This document shows positions 1-8,232 of a stretch of 64,000 nucleotides of DNA, piece by piece. Made by a program: the position numbers and the translations under genes. How positions within the stretch are numbered: the first letter of the stretch is position 1; the number at the start of each line of letters is the position of its first letter. Under the pieces are notes generated by a model. The model did no database searches and had not been told where the DNA came from. It saw only the letters and a program-made list of their open reading frames with translations. Origin of the DNA: Marinobacter sp. ELB17 (GTDB taxonomy: Bacteria; Pseudomonadota; Gammaproteobacteria; Pseudomonadales; Oleiphilaceae); the NCBI RefSeq assembly GCF_000169375.1, contig NZ_AAXY01000002.1:310001-374000 (forward strand), given 5' to 3'.

Positions 1-565
1 TGATGGTTTCCGGGTTGTGATAAAACCCCGGGCTTGCCGGCATGATGACGGCGCCCATGCGGGTCAGTTTCAGCATGTTTTCCAGATGCACTTCTGAATA
101 GGGCGCCTCGCGCGGCACCAGTATCAGCTGGCGGCGTTCTTTCAGGGCTACGTCCCCTGCCCTTTCTATCAGGTTGTTGCTGGCGCCCGTGGCCAGGGCC
201 GACAGTGTGCCGGTGCTGCAGGGGCAAATCACCAGTGGGGCTTTTTCGCCAGAGCCGGAGGCCGGCGGTGAAAACCAGTCTTCTCGGCCAAATACCAGTA
301 TCTGGCCTGGGGCTGCCTGGCTGTATTCACTCAGGCACTGTTGCATGGCCGGCGGTGTGCCGGGCAATTTCAGGTCGGTTTCGGTGGCAATCACAATCTG
401 CGCGGCTTTGCTGACCATCACCTGAACCCGGCAGCCGGCGGCGACCAGGCACTGCAGCAGTCGCAGGCCGTAAGGCGCTCCGGAAGCACCGGTAAACGCC
501 AGATTGATGACTCGCGGGGCAGTGTCTGTTGCTGCTATGTTGCTCACTGCGGGCACCTCATTCAT
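1..565 (-). CDS. ubiX: UbiX flavin prenyltransferase (3' end cut by window edge)
   Basis: The product makes prenylated FMN, the cofactor of the UbiD decarboxylase in ubiquinone synthesis. The N-terminal FMN-binding motif [13 protein letters not shown] is clear, and the later segment [20 protein letters not shown] followed by [20 protein letters not shown] is typical of the family. About 188 residues are present and the C-terminal end lies beyond base 1. Two in-frame starts are possible: ATG at 565, with a weak GGAG about 10 bases upstream, or GTG at 547, preceded by GAGG at good spacing. It lies 38 bases downstream of mpl on the same strand, an adjacency also known in Pseudomonas, so the two are probably co-transcribed. 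Confidence 0.93.
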   Translation of the reverse strand, partial: MNEVPAVSNIAATDTAPRVINLAFTGASGAPYGLRLLQCLVAAGCRVQVMVSKAAQIVIATETDLKLPGTPPAMQQCLSEYSQAAPGQILVFGREDWFSPPASGSGEKAPLVICPCSTGTLSALATGASNNLIERAGDVALKERRQLILVPREAPYSEVHLENMLKLTRMGAVIMPASPGFYHNPETI

Positions 566-603
566 GCACGGCTTGCTCCGATTCTAAGACGGCCTAACTT
601 GGA

Positions 604-1998
604 TTACCCGCTGATACGTTCGATTTCAGCAATCAGCCGTTGGTGAATGCCGCCAAAACCACCGTTGCTCATGATCACAATGTGGCACGGGCTGGGTAAG
701 TCTGCCATTACACGCGCAATCAAGCCGTCTACTGATGCTTCTACCCGGTGCAAGTTACTGTCGGCGTTGGCCTGTTGCCAGCGTTCAACCATTTCCGGCA
801 ACCAGCTGGAATTGTTCAGATTGGCCCAGAGCACGCGATCGGCGGCCGCCGCGCTGGGCAACAGGGTGTCGCTGTGTACGCCCTGTTTCATGGTATTGGA
901 ACGGGGCTCGATCAACGCCAGCACTGGCTCATCGCCCACCTGTTTGCGCAAGCCGTCCAGAGTAGTGGCGATAGCTGTGGGGTGATGGGCGAAGTCGTCA
1001 TACACCCTTACGCCATTTATGTCCGCCAACAGCTCCATGCGCCTTTTTACTCCGGAAAAACGGCACAACGCACTAATGGCGTAGTCTGGAGTAACACCCA
1101 CATGGCGCGCTGCGGCAATGGCCGACAGGGCGTTACGCACGTTGTGCAGGCCAGTTTGCGCCCACTTTACAGCGGTCACCGGTTGCTCGTGATGCAACAC
1201 CATGAAATGGCTGCCGTCGTCGCTCAATAGCTCGGCTCGCCAGTGGCTTGGGCTGTTTGCTTCGCCACCAATAGAAAGCGTTTGCTGCGGCGTCCAGCAG
1301 CCCAGGGCAATGGCGTTGTCCAGGTGGCTATCCAGCGTCGGGCGCAGAATCAAGCCCTGGGACGGCACGGTGCGAATCAGGTGGTGGAACTGGCGCTCGA
1401 TGGCTTCCACGTTGTCAAAAATATCGGCGTGGTCGAATTCCAGATTGTTCAGAATCAAGGTGCGAGGGCGATAGTGGACAAACTTCGAACGCTTGTCGAA
1501 AAACGCGCTGTCGTATTCGTCGGCTTCAATCACAAAAAAGTCACTGCTGCCCAGGCGCGCAGACACCGGCAAATCCTTCGGCACGCCGCCCACCAGATAA
1601 CCGGCGTCAAACCCGGCCTGCTCCAGTATCCACAGCAGCATGGCGGTGGTGGTGGTTTTGCCGTGGGTGCCGGCTACCGCCAGCACCCAACGCTGGTGTA
1701 ACACTTCCCGCGCCAGCCATTCGGGGCCGGACATATAGGGAATATTGCGGTTAAGCACATACTCTACTTCAGTGTTGCCGCGGGACATGGCGTTACCGAT
1801 CAGCACCAGATCGGGTCGCGGCTTGAGGTTGTCAGGGTGGTAGCCTTCAATCAGCTCGATGCCTTGAGCTTGCAGCTGGGTACTCATGGGCGGATAAACG
1901 CCTTGATCAGAGCCGGTCACCTTGTGCCCCAGCTCACGGGCTAGTACCGCCAAGCTACCCATAAAGGTGCCGCAAATACCCAATATATGAATATGCAT
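604..1998 (-). CDS. mpl: Mpl, UDP-MurNAc:L-Ala-gamma-D-Glu-meso-DAP ligase
   Basis: This cytoplasmic ligase attaches recycled murein tripeptide to UDP-N-acetylmuramate, returning wall fragments to the synthesis pathway. The 464-residue product opens with the Rossmann segment MHIHILGICGTFMGSLA and carries the ATP-binding loop [14 protein letters not shown] near residue 110. The later segment VYDDFAHHPTAIATTLDGLR is the Mur-ligase histidine region in its Mpl form. Length fits the family (about 457 in E. coli). I chose ATG at 1998 because AGGAGG lies about 11 bases upstream and the protein then begins at the conserved strand; the frame stays open further upstream without homology. MurC, its paralogue, is at 45828-47288. 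It is divergent from pfp. Confidence 0.96.
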   Translation of the reverse strand: MHIHILGICGTFMGSLAVLARELGHKVTGSDQGVYPPMSTQLQAQGIELIEGYHPDNLKPRPDLVLIGNAMSRGNTEVEYVLNRNIPYMSGPEWLAREVLHQRWVLAVAGTHGKTTTTAMLLWILEQAGFDAGYLVGGVPKDLPVSARLGSSDFFVIEADEYDSAFFDKRSKFVHYRPRTLILNNLEFDHADIFDNVEAIERQFHHLIRTVPSQGLILRPTLDSHLDNAIALGCWTPQQTLSIGGEANSPSHWRAELLSDDGSHFMVLHHEQPVTAVKWAQTGLHNVRNALSAIAAARHVGVTPDYAISALCRFSGVKRRMELLADINGVRVYDDFAHHPTAIATTLDGLRKQVGDEPVLALIEPRSNTMKQGVHSDTLLPSAAAADRVLWANLNNSSWLPEMVERWQQANADSNLHRVEASVDGLIARVMADLPSPCHIVIMSNGGFGGIHQRLIAEIERISG

Positions 1999-2162
1999 GA
2001 AACCGATCGCCTCCTGATTAAAACGCTGCCAAGCGTCCCCCATACGCTGCGGCCCGTCAAGCATGCGCTGCTGACCGTTTCGGTTTTACCGGTCATGAAA
2101 ATTGCCGGTAATTGGCGTATCATGCGCGCCATCGTCGAACCAGTGAGAGGCTTACCTGCCAG

Positions 2163-3425
2163 ATGGCCATTAAAAACGCATTCTATGCACAATCCGGTGG
2201 TGTTACCGCCGTTATAAACGCCAGCGCCTGTGGCGTTATTCAAACCGCTCGCCGGCACCCGGATAAAATCGGCAAGGTGTACGCCGGTCGCAACGGTATT
2301 CTCGGTGCGCTGAAAGAGGAACTGATCGATACCAGCCTAGAATCCGACAGCGCCATTGCCGCACTGATGCATACCCCCGGCGGTGCGTTTGGATCCTGTC
2401 GCCACAAGCTGAAAAATATTTCCGAAAACCGCCGCGAATACGAGCGCTTGATTGAAGTGTTCCGCGCCCACGACATCGGGTATTTCTTCTATAACGGCGG
2501 CGGCGATTCCCAAGACACCGCGTACAAGGTATCCCAGATCAGCGAAAAAATGGGCTATCCCATTACCTGCATCGGCGTGCCCAAAACCGTTGATAACGAT
2601 CTGCCCTTCACCGATTGCTGCCCGGGTTTTGGCTCGGTTGCCAAATACATTGCCATCTCTACGATGGAAGCCAGTTTGGACATCAAGTCGATGTGCGAGA
2701 CCTCCACCAAAGTGTTCATTCTGGAGGTGATGGGCCGCCACGCCGGCTGGATTGCCGCCTCAGGCGGGCTTGCCGGTCAGGGCGAGGGTGAGCCACCCCA
2801 CATTATCCTATTCCCGGAAATCCCGTTCGATCGCGAAGCCTTTCTGGCTCGGGTGGATTTTTGCGTGAAGGAATACGGTTATTGCGTCATTGTTGCCTCT
2901 GAAGGCGCCCAATACGAAGATGGCCGTTTTTTGGCTGAAGCCGGTGCCAGAGACGCTTTCGGCCACACCCAACTAGGAGGCGTTGCACCCGCGCTGGCAA
3001 ATCTGATGAAGCAGGCTCTGGGCTACAAGTACCACTGGGCCGTAGCCGATTACCTGCAGCGCAGCGCGCGCCATATCGCCTCGGCTACTGACGTAGAACA
3101 GGCCTACACCGTTGGTAAGGCGGCGGTAGAAATGGCCATTGCTGGCAAGCAGGCGCTGATGCCCATCATCGTTCGCGAGCAGTCAACGCCTTATCGCTGG
3201 AGAGTAGGCGAGGCTCCGCTGAGCGAAGTGGCTAACCAGGAAAAGAAAATGCCGATTCACTACATCACCGATGATGGTTTCGGCATTACCCAGGACTGCC
3301 GCGACTACCTGAGCCCGCTGATTCAGGGCGAAAGTTTTCCACCTTTTGAAAACGGCTTACCAAAAGTCGCTAAATTGAAAAACCAGTTGGTGGAAAAACG
3401 ACTCAGGACCGCATTCGAACTCTGA
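2163..3425 (+). CDS. pfp: Pyrophosphate-dependent 6-phosphofructokinase
   Basis: It phosphorylates fructose 6-phosphate, probably with PPi rather than ATP, which would make the glycolytic step reversible. The 420-residue protein has the N-terminal strand AFYAQSGGVTAVINASA, the phosphate-donor motif YNGGGDSQDTAYKV near residue 110 and the substrate motif PKTVDNDLPFTDCCPGFGS. In ATP enzymes the corresponding places are GGDGS and PGTIDND; an Asp in the first and a Lys in the second are the known marks of PPi specificity (the family logic is established, the assignment here is inferred). Start ATG 2163 gives the family N-terminus; the upstream extension begins with TTG and has no homology. It is transcribed away from mpl, with a strong hairpin downstream. 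Confidence 0.88.
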   Translation: MAIKNAFYAQSGGVTAVINASACGVIQTARRHPDKIGKVYAGRNGILGALKEELIDTSLESDSAIAALMHTPGGAFGSCRHKLKNISENRREYERLIEVFRAHDIGYFFYNGGGDSQDTAYKVSQISEKMGYPITCIGVPKTVDNDLPFTDCCPGFGSVAKYIAISTMEASLDIKSMCETSTKVFILEVMGRHAGWIAASGGLAGQGEGEPPHIILFPEIPFDREAFLARVDFCVKEYGYCVIVASEGAQYEDGRFLAEAGARDAFGHTQLGGVAPALANLMKQALGYKYHWAVADYLQRSARHIASATDVEQAYTVGKAAVEMAIAGKQALMPIIVREQSTPYRWRVGEAPLSEVANQEKKMPIHYITDDGFGITQDCRDYLSPLIQGESFPPFENGLPKVAKLKNQLVEKRLRTAFEL

Positions 3426-3442
3426 GACAACCCCACCATACT

Positions 3443-3472
3443 CGATACGGCAGCCCCAAGGCTGCCGTATCG
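3443..3472 (+). terminator. Hairpin downstream of pfp
   Basis: A 13-bp perfect stem (CGATACGGCAGCC and its complement) with a CCAA loop starts 17 bases after the pfp stop codon. No clear T run follows, so it may act as a transcript 3'-end stabiliser or a weak terminator rather than a classical intrinsic terminator. Confidence 0.5.
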
Positions 3473-3585
3473 CCAGCTTTGCAGCCAAATAAAATATCCG
3501 CTGTGTGAGCGGCCGCCGCTCTATTGTATGCTGCAATATCTCTTGGTTTTTACCGCCAGTGTTATTATCTGGGTACTATTGATTC

Positions 3586-4812
3586 ATGCCAAACACGCAA
3601 AAACCCAACGCCAGCTCTTATTGCATTGCCCTGCAACCAATTTGCGATGCCGATATGGTCCATGTGGCCGACGAGCTGCTTTATAGGGCCACCGCAGGCG
3701 CGCGTTCCGCCGTTATAGAGGATGGTCTGACCGCCACTGCACGGGCCTGTAACGCCGTCTTTTACGAAGCCGGCATAGAGTCTATTTGCGGCCGCCGCAA
3801 GCTGTTTTTAAACGCCCCGCGCGAGTGGTTGCTGAATCCGGCGCTTCTGCCACCCAGCCCAGAGCAGGTAGTCATCGAAGTACTGGAAAGCGTAGAGGGT
3901 GACGAAGACGTTCTTGCGGCGCTAAGGCATATAAAATCCCAAGGCTACACCATCGCTCTGGATGACTTTGTACTGACCGACGCCACCCGACCGCTTCTGG
4001 ACTTGGCCGACATTGTCAAACTGGATATGCAGGAACAGCCTCCCACTCGCAAGCAGGTAGAGCACTACCTGGCTCTCGGCATTAGCTTACTGGCCGAAAA
4101 AGTGGAAACCAAAGAGGAGTTCGACCAGACCCGAGCCATGGGGTTTACCTTGTTTCAGGGTTACTTTTATGCTCGTCCGGAAACCCGTCAAACCACCAAG
4201 CTTAACCGTCGCCGCAATCAGTCTGCGCAGCTTCGCCTTCTGGGCGAGCTTCAAAAACCTGAAGCAGATTATGACAAGCTAGAACGGTTGCTGGTGCAGG
4301 ATCCCCAATTGGGGGTTCAAATGCTTCGCCTGGTGAATTCGGCACACCATAACGTCAAGCAAGAAATTGTCAGCTTACGCCAAGCCTTGGGGTTGCTCGG
4401 CCTAAATCGTCTGCTTAACCTGGTTACCATGTTGGTATTGGCCAACGACGATCCGTGCAATATGCTGCTATTACCACAGGCGCTGACCCGCGCTGCCATG
4501 TGCGCTCGGCTGGCGGCAAGAGACTGCAAGGAAAATAAAGAACCCGCATTCATGGTGGGCTTGCTGTCGATGGTTGACGTGCTGCTTGGACAAAAACTTG
4601 AGTTACTGTGTGACCAACTGCCCCTCACCCAAGAGGTCAGGCGTGCCCTGCTCGCTCACGAAGGCCCTCTCGGCAAAAGCCTCCATTTAGTCAAAGCTTT
4701 TGAGAAGGGCCGCCTGATAAATGCCAGTGACGAAGCGGTTGCCAAACTTAACCAATATTTTTTGGAAAGCCGCAGCTGGGCCAACCATGTTCTGGATGGA
4801 ATGGACAACTAG
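3586..4812 (+). CDS. Degenerate EAL plus HDOD signalling protein (YuxH type)
   Basis: The 408-residue protein joins an EAL-like domain (about 10-195) to an HDOD domain (about 200-400). The first part matches the YuxH pattern: LQPICDADMVHVADELLYR stands where an active phosphodiesterase has the EAL signature, and a segment ending GYTIALDDFV follows near residue 125. The catalytic EAL motif itself is gone (DELLYR), so c-di-GMP hydrolysis is unlikely and a binding or scaffolding role is inferred. The HDOD part includes LVQDPQLGVQMLRLVNSAHH and the following helix ALGLLGLNRLLNLV. HDOD domains lack the metal site of HD-GYP enzymes. No strong ribosome-binding site is visible ahead of the ATG. It converges with grxA, six bases apart. 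Confidence 0.85.
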   Translation: MPNTQKPNASSYCIALQPICDADMVHVADELLYRATAGARSAVIEDGLTATARACNAVFYEAGIESICGRRKLFLNAPREWLLNPALLPPSPEQVVIEVLESVEGDEDVLAALRHIKSQGYTIALDDFVLTDATRPLLDLADIVKLDMQEQPPTRKQVEHYLALGISLLAEKVETKEEFDQTRAMGFTLFQGYFYARPETRQTTKLNRRRNQSAQLRLLGELQKPEADYDKLERLLVQDPQLGVQMLRLVNSAHHNVKQEIVSLRQALGLLGLNRLLNLVTMLVLANDDPCNMLLLPQALTRAAMCARLAARDCKENKEPAFMVGLLSMVDVLLGQKLELLCDQLPLTQEVRRALLAHEGPLGKSLHLVKAFEKGRLINASDEAVAKLNQYFLESRSWANHVLDGMDN

Positions 4813-4818
4813 CAGCGT

Positions 4819-5070
4819 TCAGTGGTCGGCTGTTTCCTGCTGACGTGCAAAAGCGGAAAATTCATCGTAGCCGCCAATGTGCTGCTCACCCACGAAGATC
4901 TGCGGCACGGTATGTACAGGCTTGCCGATTTTCTGTGCAATATCCGCTTTAGTAATGTCTTCCTCAATCATGTCTACCCATTTAAACTCGAAATCACGAG
5001 CTTCGCACAGACGAATGGCCCCTACACAGAAACCGCAACTAGTACGACCAAAAATTGTGACTTTTTCCAT
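4819..5070 (-). CDS. grxA: Glutaredoxin, GrxA-like
   Basis: A glutathione-dependent dithiol reductase of 83 residues. It begins MEKVTIFGRTSCGFCVGAI, with the redox pair as CGFC, and has the glutathione-binding stretch GKPVHTVPQIFVGEQHIGGY near residues 49-68. The pattern GKPVxTVPQIFVxxQHIGGY is that of E. coli glutaredoxin 1, which has CPYC at the active site; the Pro to Gly and Tyr to Phe changes are a departure. The gene stands alone on the minus strand, with about 200 bases of non-coding sequence between it and the divergent membrane-protein gene at 5274. Confidence 0.9.
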   Translation of the reverse strand: MEKVTIFGRTSCGFCVGAIRLCEARDFEFKWVDMIEEDITKADIAQKIGKPVHTVPQIFVGEQHIGGYDEFSAFARQQETADH

Positions 5071-5273
5071 AACTTGCCCCCGTTATTAATGCTTGCCTGT
5101 TCGCTTGATAGCTATTGGCTTGATCGATGTTTTCTCCATTACCATAGGCATGATGGCATGGCTGCCGGGGAATGAAAATTGACTGTTTGAATAGCCGCGA
5201 TAGTCTAGTATTCCGATTGGCCAACTATGCCGAAAGCCGAAGCTGATCCAATAAATCTTCATACGGAGAACCC

Positions 5274-5741
5274 GTGGTATACCTGACCCTGTTCGCCACC
5301 GCTTTTGCCGCTGCTACGCTGCTACCTGCGTATTCGGAGATCCTGCTGGGCACCCTTCTGGCCAAGGGCTATGGGCCTTTTTGGTTGTGGTTTGCGGCCA
5401 CAACTGGAAATACGCTGGGGTCTGTGGTGAACGGAATCATCGGGCGCCAGGTGGATCGATTCAAGCACAAGCGCTGGTTTCCGATGACCGAAGTGCAGCT
5501 GCACAATGCGCGCAACCGCTTTAACCGCTTTGGCCAATGGTCGTTACTGATGGGCTGGCTACCGATTGGCGGCGACGCGCTTACGCTAGTCGGCGGCATT
5601 ATGCGCGTGCCCTGGCTGAATTTTGTCATTCTGGTCGGCATCGGCAAGGGTCTGCGCTATGCCATTGTGATGTGGCTGGTACTCAGTGCCTACGGCCCCG
5701 AAATCGAGGCGCTGGTGTCGGGTTTGGTGTTTTCGGGGTAA
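5274..5741 (+). CDS. YqaA family membrane protein (VTT/SNARE-associated type)
   Basis: A 155-residue integral membrane protein that looks like the small YqaA branch of the DedA/VTT superfamily. Hydrophobic segments lie at about 4-24, 33-55, 90-112 and 115-150, and the central motif WSLLMGWLPIGGDALTLVGGIMRVPW resembles the conserved Gly/Pro-rich re-entrant region of that family (residues about 88-113). Relatives in the superfamily move lipids or maintain membrane potential; the substrate of this branch is not known to me. The start is GTG at 5274, supported by GGAG seven bases upstream. Its last 52 bases overlap, in antisense, the 3' end of the ABC1 gene. Confidence 0.82.
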   Translation: MVYLTLFATAFAAATLLPAYSEILLGTLLAKGYGPFWLWFAATTGNTLGSVVNGIIGRQVDRFKHKRWFPMTEVQLHNARNRFNRFGQWSLLMGWLPIGGDALTLVGGIMRVPWLNFVILVGIGKGLRYAIVMWLVLSAYGPEIEALVSGLVFSG

Positions 5742-7126
5742 AGATAACGCCGTAACATTGGCTCGCCATTGAACTCCGACTGCAAAACGGCAATAAACGT
5801 GTAAACCCCGATCAACTTGCGATTCAGAAACACGAATTCTTTTGGTGGCACGCGAAAGTAACGGCTAATGGCAGAACGAGCGGCCTGGCGCGCTACCCTT
5901 GAAGGCAGGTCGCTTTGTTTCCAGCGATACTGGCCCGCGCTATTCACGGCCTCGGCCGGCCATTCGCTGGGGTCGCCAATCAACGGCTCCAACACTGACA
6001 TACACACCCGACCAAAGGTTTCCAGCACCTCAGTGGGCCAGTCACGGCTCATAAACCGGAGTTGCACGCCGCCATCGATTACCGCGTCCAGATCCTTTTC
6101 ATAGGAGGCACGAATCATCTGGATAACCGGCTGTAGAAACTCATCGCTATAGCGCTGCACCGCGCCAAAATCCAGCAGCACAATACGATCGTGGTCTGCT
6201 TCTGCGCTCGGCTCCCCGGCCAAGCGAATGCGATAGTTGCCAAAGTTCGGGTCGGTCTGAATTTCACCCCAGTCAAACAACTCGCGAAAGAACAGCTCCA
6301 GCGCGGCCTTACCCAGCTCACTGCGGCGCTCCAACGAGATTCCGGCAACCGTAGGCGAGTTAACCGGGTGACCGCGCTCATACGTGGAGGCAATCACTTG
6401 GGCGCTGGAGAATTCCGGCAGCACCCGCGGCACAATGAAACGCGGATCGTCTAGCAGCATTTGACGAAAACGTTCAGTGGTGTCGGCTTCCAGGCGGTAA
6501 TCCACCTCGCGGTGCATCATTACCCGCACTTCTTCCAGCCAGTCGTCGAATTCCGGGCCAAAATTAACTAAACGGGCCATTTTCAGCATCTTGGCAACGG
6601 AGTTCAGATCGCTGTCGACCGCATCCCCCACACCGGGATACTGCACTTTCAGCACCAGTTCCAGGCCATCACTCAGGCGCCGGGCGCGATGAACCTGGCC
6701 CAGTGAAGCGGCGCCAATAGGCTGAGGCTCAATGTCCAGCTGAGCCAGGCGCTCATTGCCCAATTCCGATTGTAGCACGCGCTCAATGGCCGGCCACGCC
6801 AAAGACGTGGTCTGATCTTCCAGCGTGTGCAGGGCTTCGGTGACTTCATCGGGCAGAAAATGCTCGCCGTACAAGGCCATCACCTGGCCAATCTTGACCA
6901 CGCTGCCTTTTAGCTGGCCAAGCTCGTCGACCAGGAAGCGGGCCTGGGAAGACATCATGGCTTTGTGACGTTGTTCGCGGCGCTCTTTGCTACCCAGCCA
7001 ATTGGTCGCCATGTGGGAAGCCATGCGGGTGCCAGCGTACAGGCCGGCACGGGTGAGGCTCAGCCTGCGTTCGAAGCTGCCGGTTTTTATGCGTGAGACA
7101 GAATTGTCTGATCCCTTTTTTGCCAT
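5690..7126 (-). CDS. ABC1/UbiB (AarF) family kinase-like protein
   Basis: The 478-residue protein has the hallmarks of the atypical ABC1/ADCK kinase-like family: the KxGQ motif in LKGSVVKIGQVMALYGEHF (about residues 72-90), the Ala-rich replacement of the glycine loop IGAASLGQVHRA near 138, the nucleotide-binding Lys in LVLKVQYPG, the catalytic-loop-like segment QTDPNFGNYRI and the DFG-like LLDFGAVQRY. Family members support ubiquinone synthesis or lipid handling; this one is not the usual E. coli-type UbiB with C-terminal membrane helices, so its precise role is open. The start at 7126 has GGAGAG five to six bases ahead. Repeats lie immediately upstream and the 3' end overlaps the convergent YqaA-type gene by 52 bases. 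Confidence 0.87.
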   Translation of the reverse strand: MAKKGSDNSVSRIKTGSFERRLSLTRAGLYAGTRMASHMATNWLGSKERREQRHKAMMSSQARFLVDELGQLKGSVVKIGQVMALYGEHFLPDEVTEALHTLEDQTTSLAWPAIERVLQSELGNERLAQLDIEPQPIGAASLGQVHRARRLSDGLELVLKVQYPGVGDAVDSDLNSVAKMLKMARLVNFGPEFDDWLEEVRVMMHREVDYRLEADTTERFRQMLLDDPRFIVPRVLPEFSSAQVIASTYERGHPVNSPTVAGISLERRSELGKAALELFFRELFDWGEIQTDPNFGNYRIRLAGEPSAEADHDRIVLLDFGAVQRYSDEFLQPVIQMIRASYEKDLDAVIDGGVQLRFMSRDWPTEVLETFGRVCMSVLEPLIGDPSEWPAEAVNSAGQYRWKQSDLPSRVARQAARSAISRYFRVPPKEFVFLNRKLIGVYTFIAVLQSEFNGEPMLRRYLYPENTKPDTSASISGP

Positions 7127-7255
7127 AAATACTCTCCAACTCTAAATGCTCTCCAGCCCTAAATCTTTCCAGCTTAAATACTCTTTCACTTAGATATTCG
7201 CTCACTCAAGTGCTCTCTAACGTAAATATTTACTGATTCAAATGTTTTTAGCCTG
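7127..7255 (-). repeat. Eight imperfect ~16-bp tandem repeats in the ABC1 gene leader
   Basis: Reading the plus strand, units begin at 7127, 7144, 7161, 7176, 7192, 7208, 7224 and 7240, with lengths of 15-17 bases. The general form is AAATNCTCTCCANCNCT. On the coding (minus) strand each unit reads roughly GNTGGAGAGNATTT, so the unit next to the gene supplies its ribosome-binding site and the T preceding ATG. Similarity decays with distance from the start codon: units 1 and 2 are nearly identical, while units 7 and 8 barely keep the ATTT end. It fills the whole space to just before lipB. Confidence 0.75.
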
Positions 7256-7279
7256 TCACTGACTCATCTCGGCGCAGAT

Positions 7280-7933
7280 TTACCACCCCTGCTGCCAGCT
7301 TACCGAGCCCTCGCCTGCCAAGCTATGGCCTAAGGCGGCGACCAGTTGTTCGGCAAGCTGCTGCTCTGTTTGTGCAAATGTGGCGTGCTGCGCAAAGTCC
7401 TGAACCTGGCACATGGCCATACCGGCATAGCCGCACGGGTTGATTCGCGCGAAGGGCTCCATATCCATGGCAACATTCAGCGCCAGGCCGTGGAATGAGC
7501 AACCGCGTCGTACACGCAAACCCAGCGACGCGATTTTCGCGCCATCCACATACACCCCCGGCGCACCGGCTCGCGGCGCGGCGCTGATACCCAAAGGTGC
7601 AAGAGTGTTTACGATGGACTGTTCAATATGGCTGACCAGCGCGCGAATACCCAGAGCACTGCGAGTTAAATCAATCAGCAGATAAATAACCAGTTGGCCG
7701 GGGCCGTGGTATGTCACTTGGCCACCGCGGTCTACCTGAACTACCGGTATATCACCAGGCGCCAGAATATGCTCGGCCTTACCGGCCTGGCCTTGGGTAT
7801 AAACCGCCGGGTGCTGTAGACACCAGAGCTCGTCAGCGCTGTTTTTGTCGCGGCTGGCGGTAAATGCCTGCATAGCATGCCAGGTTTCCAGGTAGGGCTG
7901 TTGGCCCAAAGAGCGCACAATCAGATGGTTCAC
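7280..7933 (-). CDS. lipB: LipB octanoyltransferase
   Basis: It transfers octanoyl from acyl carrier protein to lipoyl domains, the first step of lipoate synthesis. The 217-residue sequence shows the signature [20 protein letters not shown] near residue 70, with the acceptor-site segment [20 protein letters not shown] near 130 (catalytic Lys) and the Cys in [13 protein letters not shown] near 165. The start is GTG at 7933, two bases after the ybeD stop, which fixes it as the next gene of the same operon. In E. coli and Pseudomonas lipA usually follows; here the next gene downstream is the ABC1 homologue, so lipoyl synthase must be encoded elsewhere. Confidence 0.95.
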   Translation of the reverse strand: MNHLIVRSLGQQPYLETWHAMQAFTASRDKNSADELWCLQHPAVYTQGQAGKAEHILAPGDIPVVQVDRGGQVTYHGPGQLVIYLLIDLTRSALGIRALVSHIEQSIVNTLAPLGISAAPRAGAPGVYVDGAKIASLGLRVRRGCSFHGLALNVAMDMEPFARINPCGYAGMAMCQVQDFAQHATFAQTEQQLAEQLVAALGHSLAGEGSVSWQQGW

Positions 7934-7935
7934 GG

Positions 7936-8205
7936 TTAAAGCACCATGTGCACGCGACCGCTGGCTTTGAGCTCGTTAAACAGCGCCTGCAGTTGTGGCT
8001 CTCCGGTTGCAACCATGGTCAGCCGCACCGAACAGAAACGGCCGTTACGGCTGTCGTTTACGGTCACGCTACTACCATCTAGCCTCGGTGCATGGCGTTC
8101 AACCACTGCCAGCACAAACTCCCTGAAATCCGGAGCTGCATTACCAATCACCTTGATCGCATAATCGCAGGGAAATTCGATTTTTGGTGCTTTTTCGTCA
8201 CTCAT
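7936..8205 (-). CDS. ybeD: YbeD, DUF493 family protein
   Basis: A small cytoplasmic protein (89 residues) of the DUF493 family with an ACT-like fold. It carries the conserved [12 protein letters not shown] segment near residue 12 and ends in the typical VHMVL. Its place between dacA and lipB is the same as in E. coli. No biochemical role is established; the constant linkage to lipB is the main hint. The following lipB start lies two bases after its stop codon, so the two are likely translated together. Confidence 0.93.
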   Translation of the reverse strand: MSDEKAPKIEFPCDYAIKVIGNAAPDFREFVLAVVERHAPRLDGSSVTVNDSRNGRFCSVRLTMVATGEPQLQALFNELKASGRVHMVL

Positions 8206-8232
8206 CTTACTGTCCGGCTATGGGGTTATGAC

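Noticed and set aside
7127..7205. A leader peptide reading through the ABC1 repeats (GTG at 7205)
   Set aside because: The units differ in length, so no repeating peptide frame exists; it overlaps the ABC1 start in another frame and lacks its own clear start signal.
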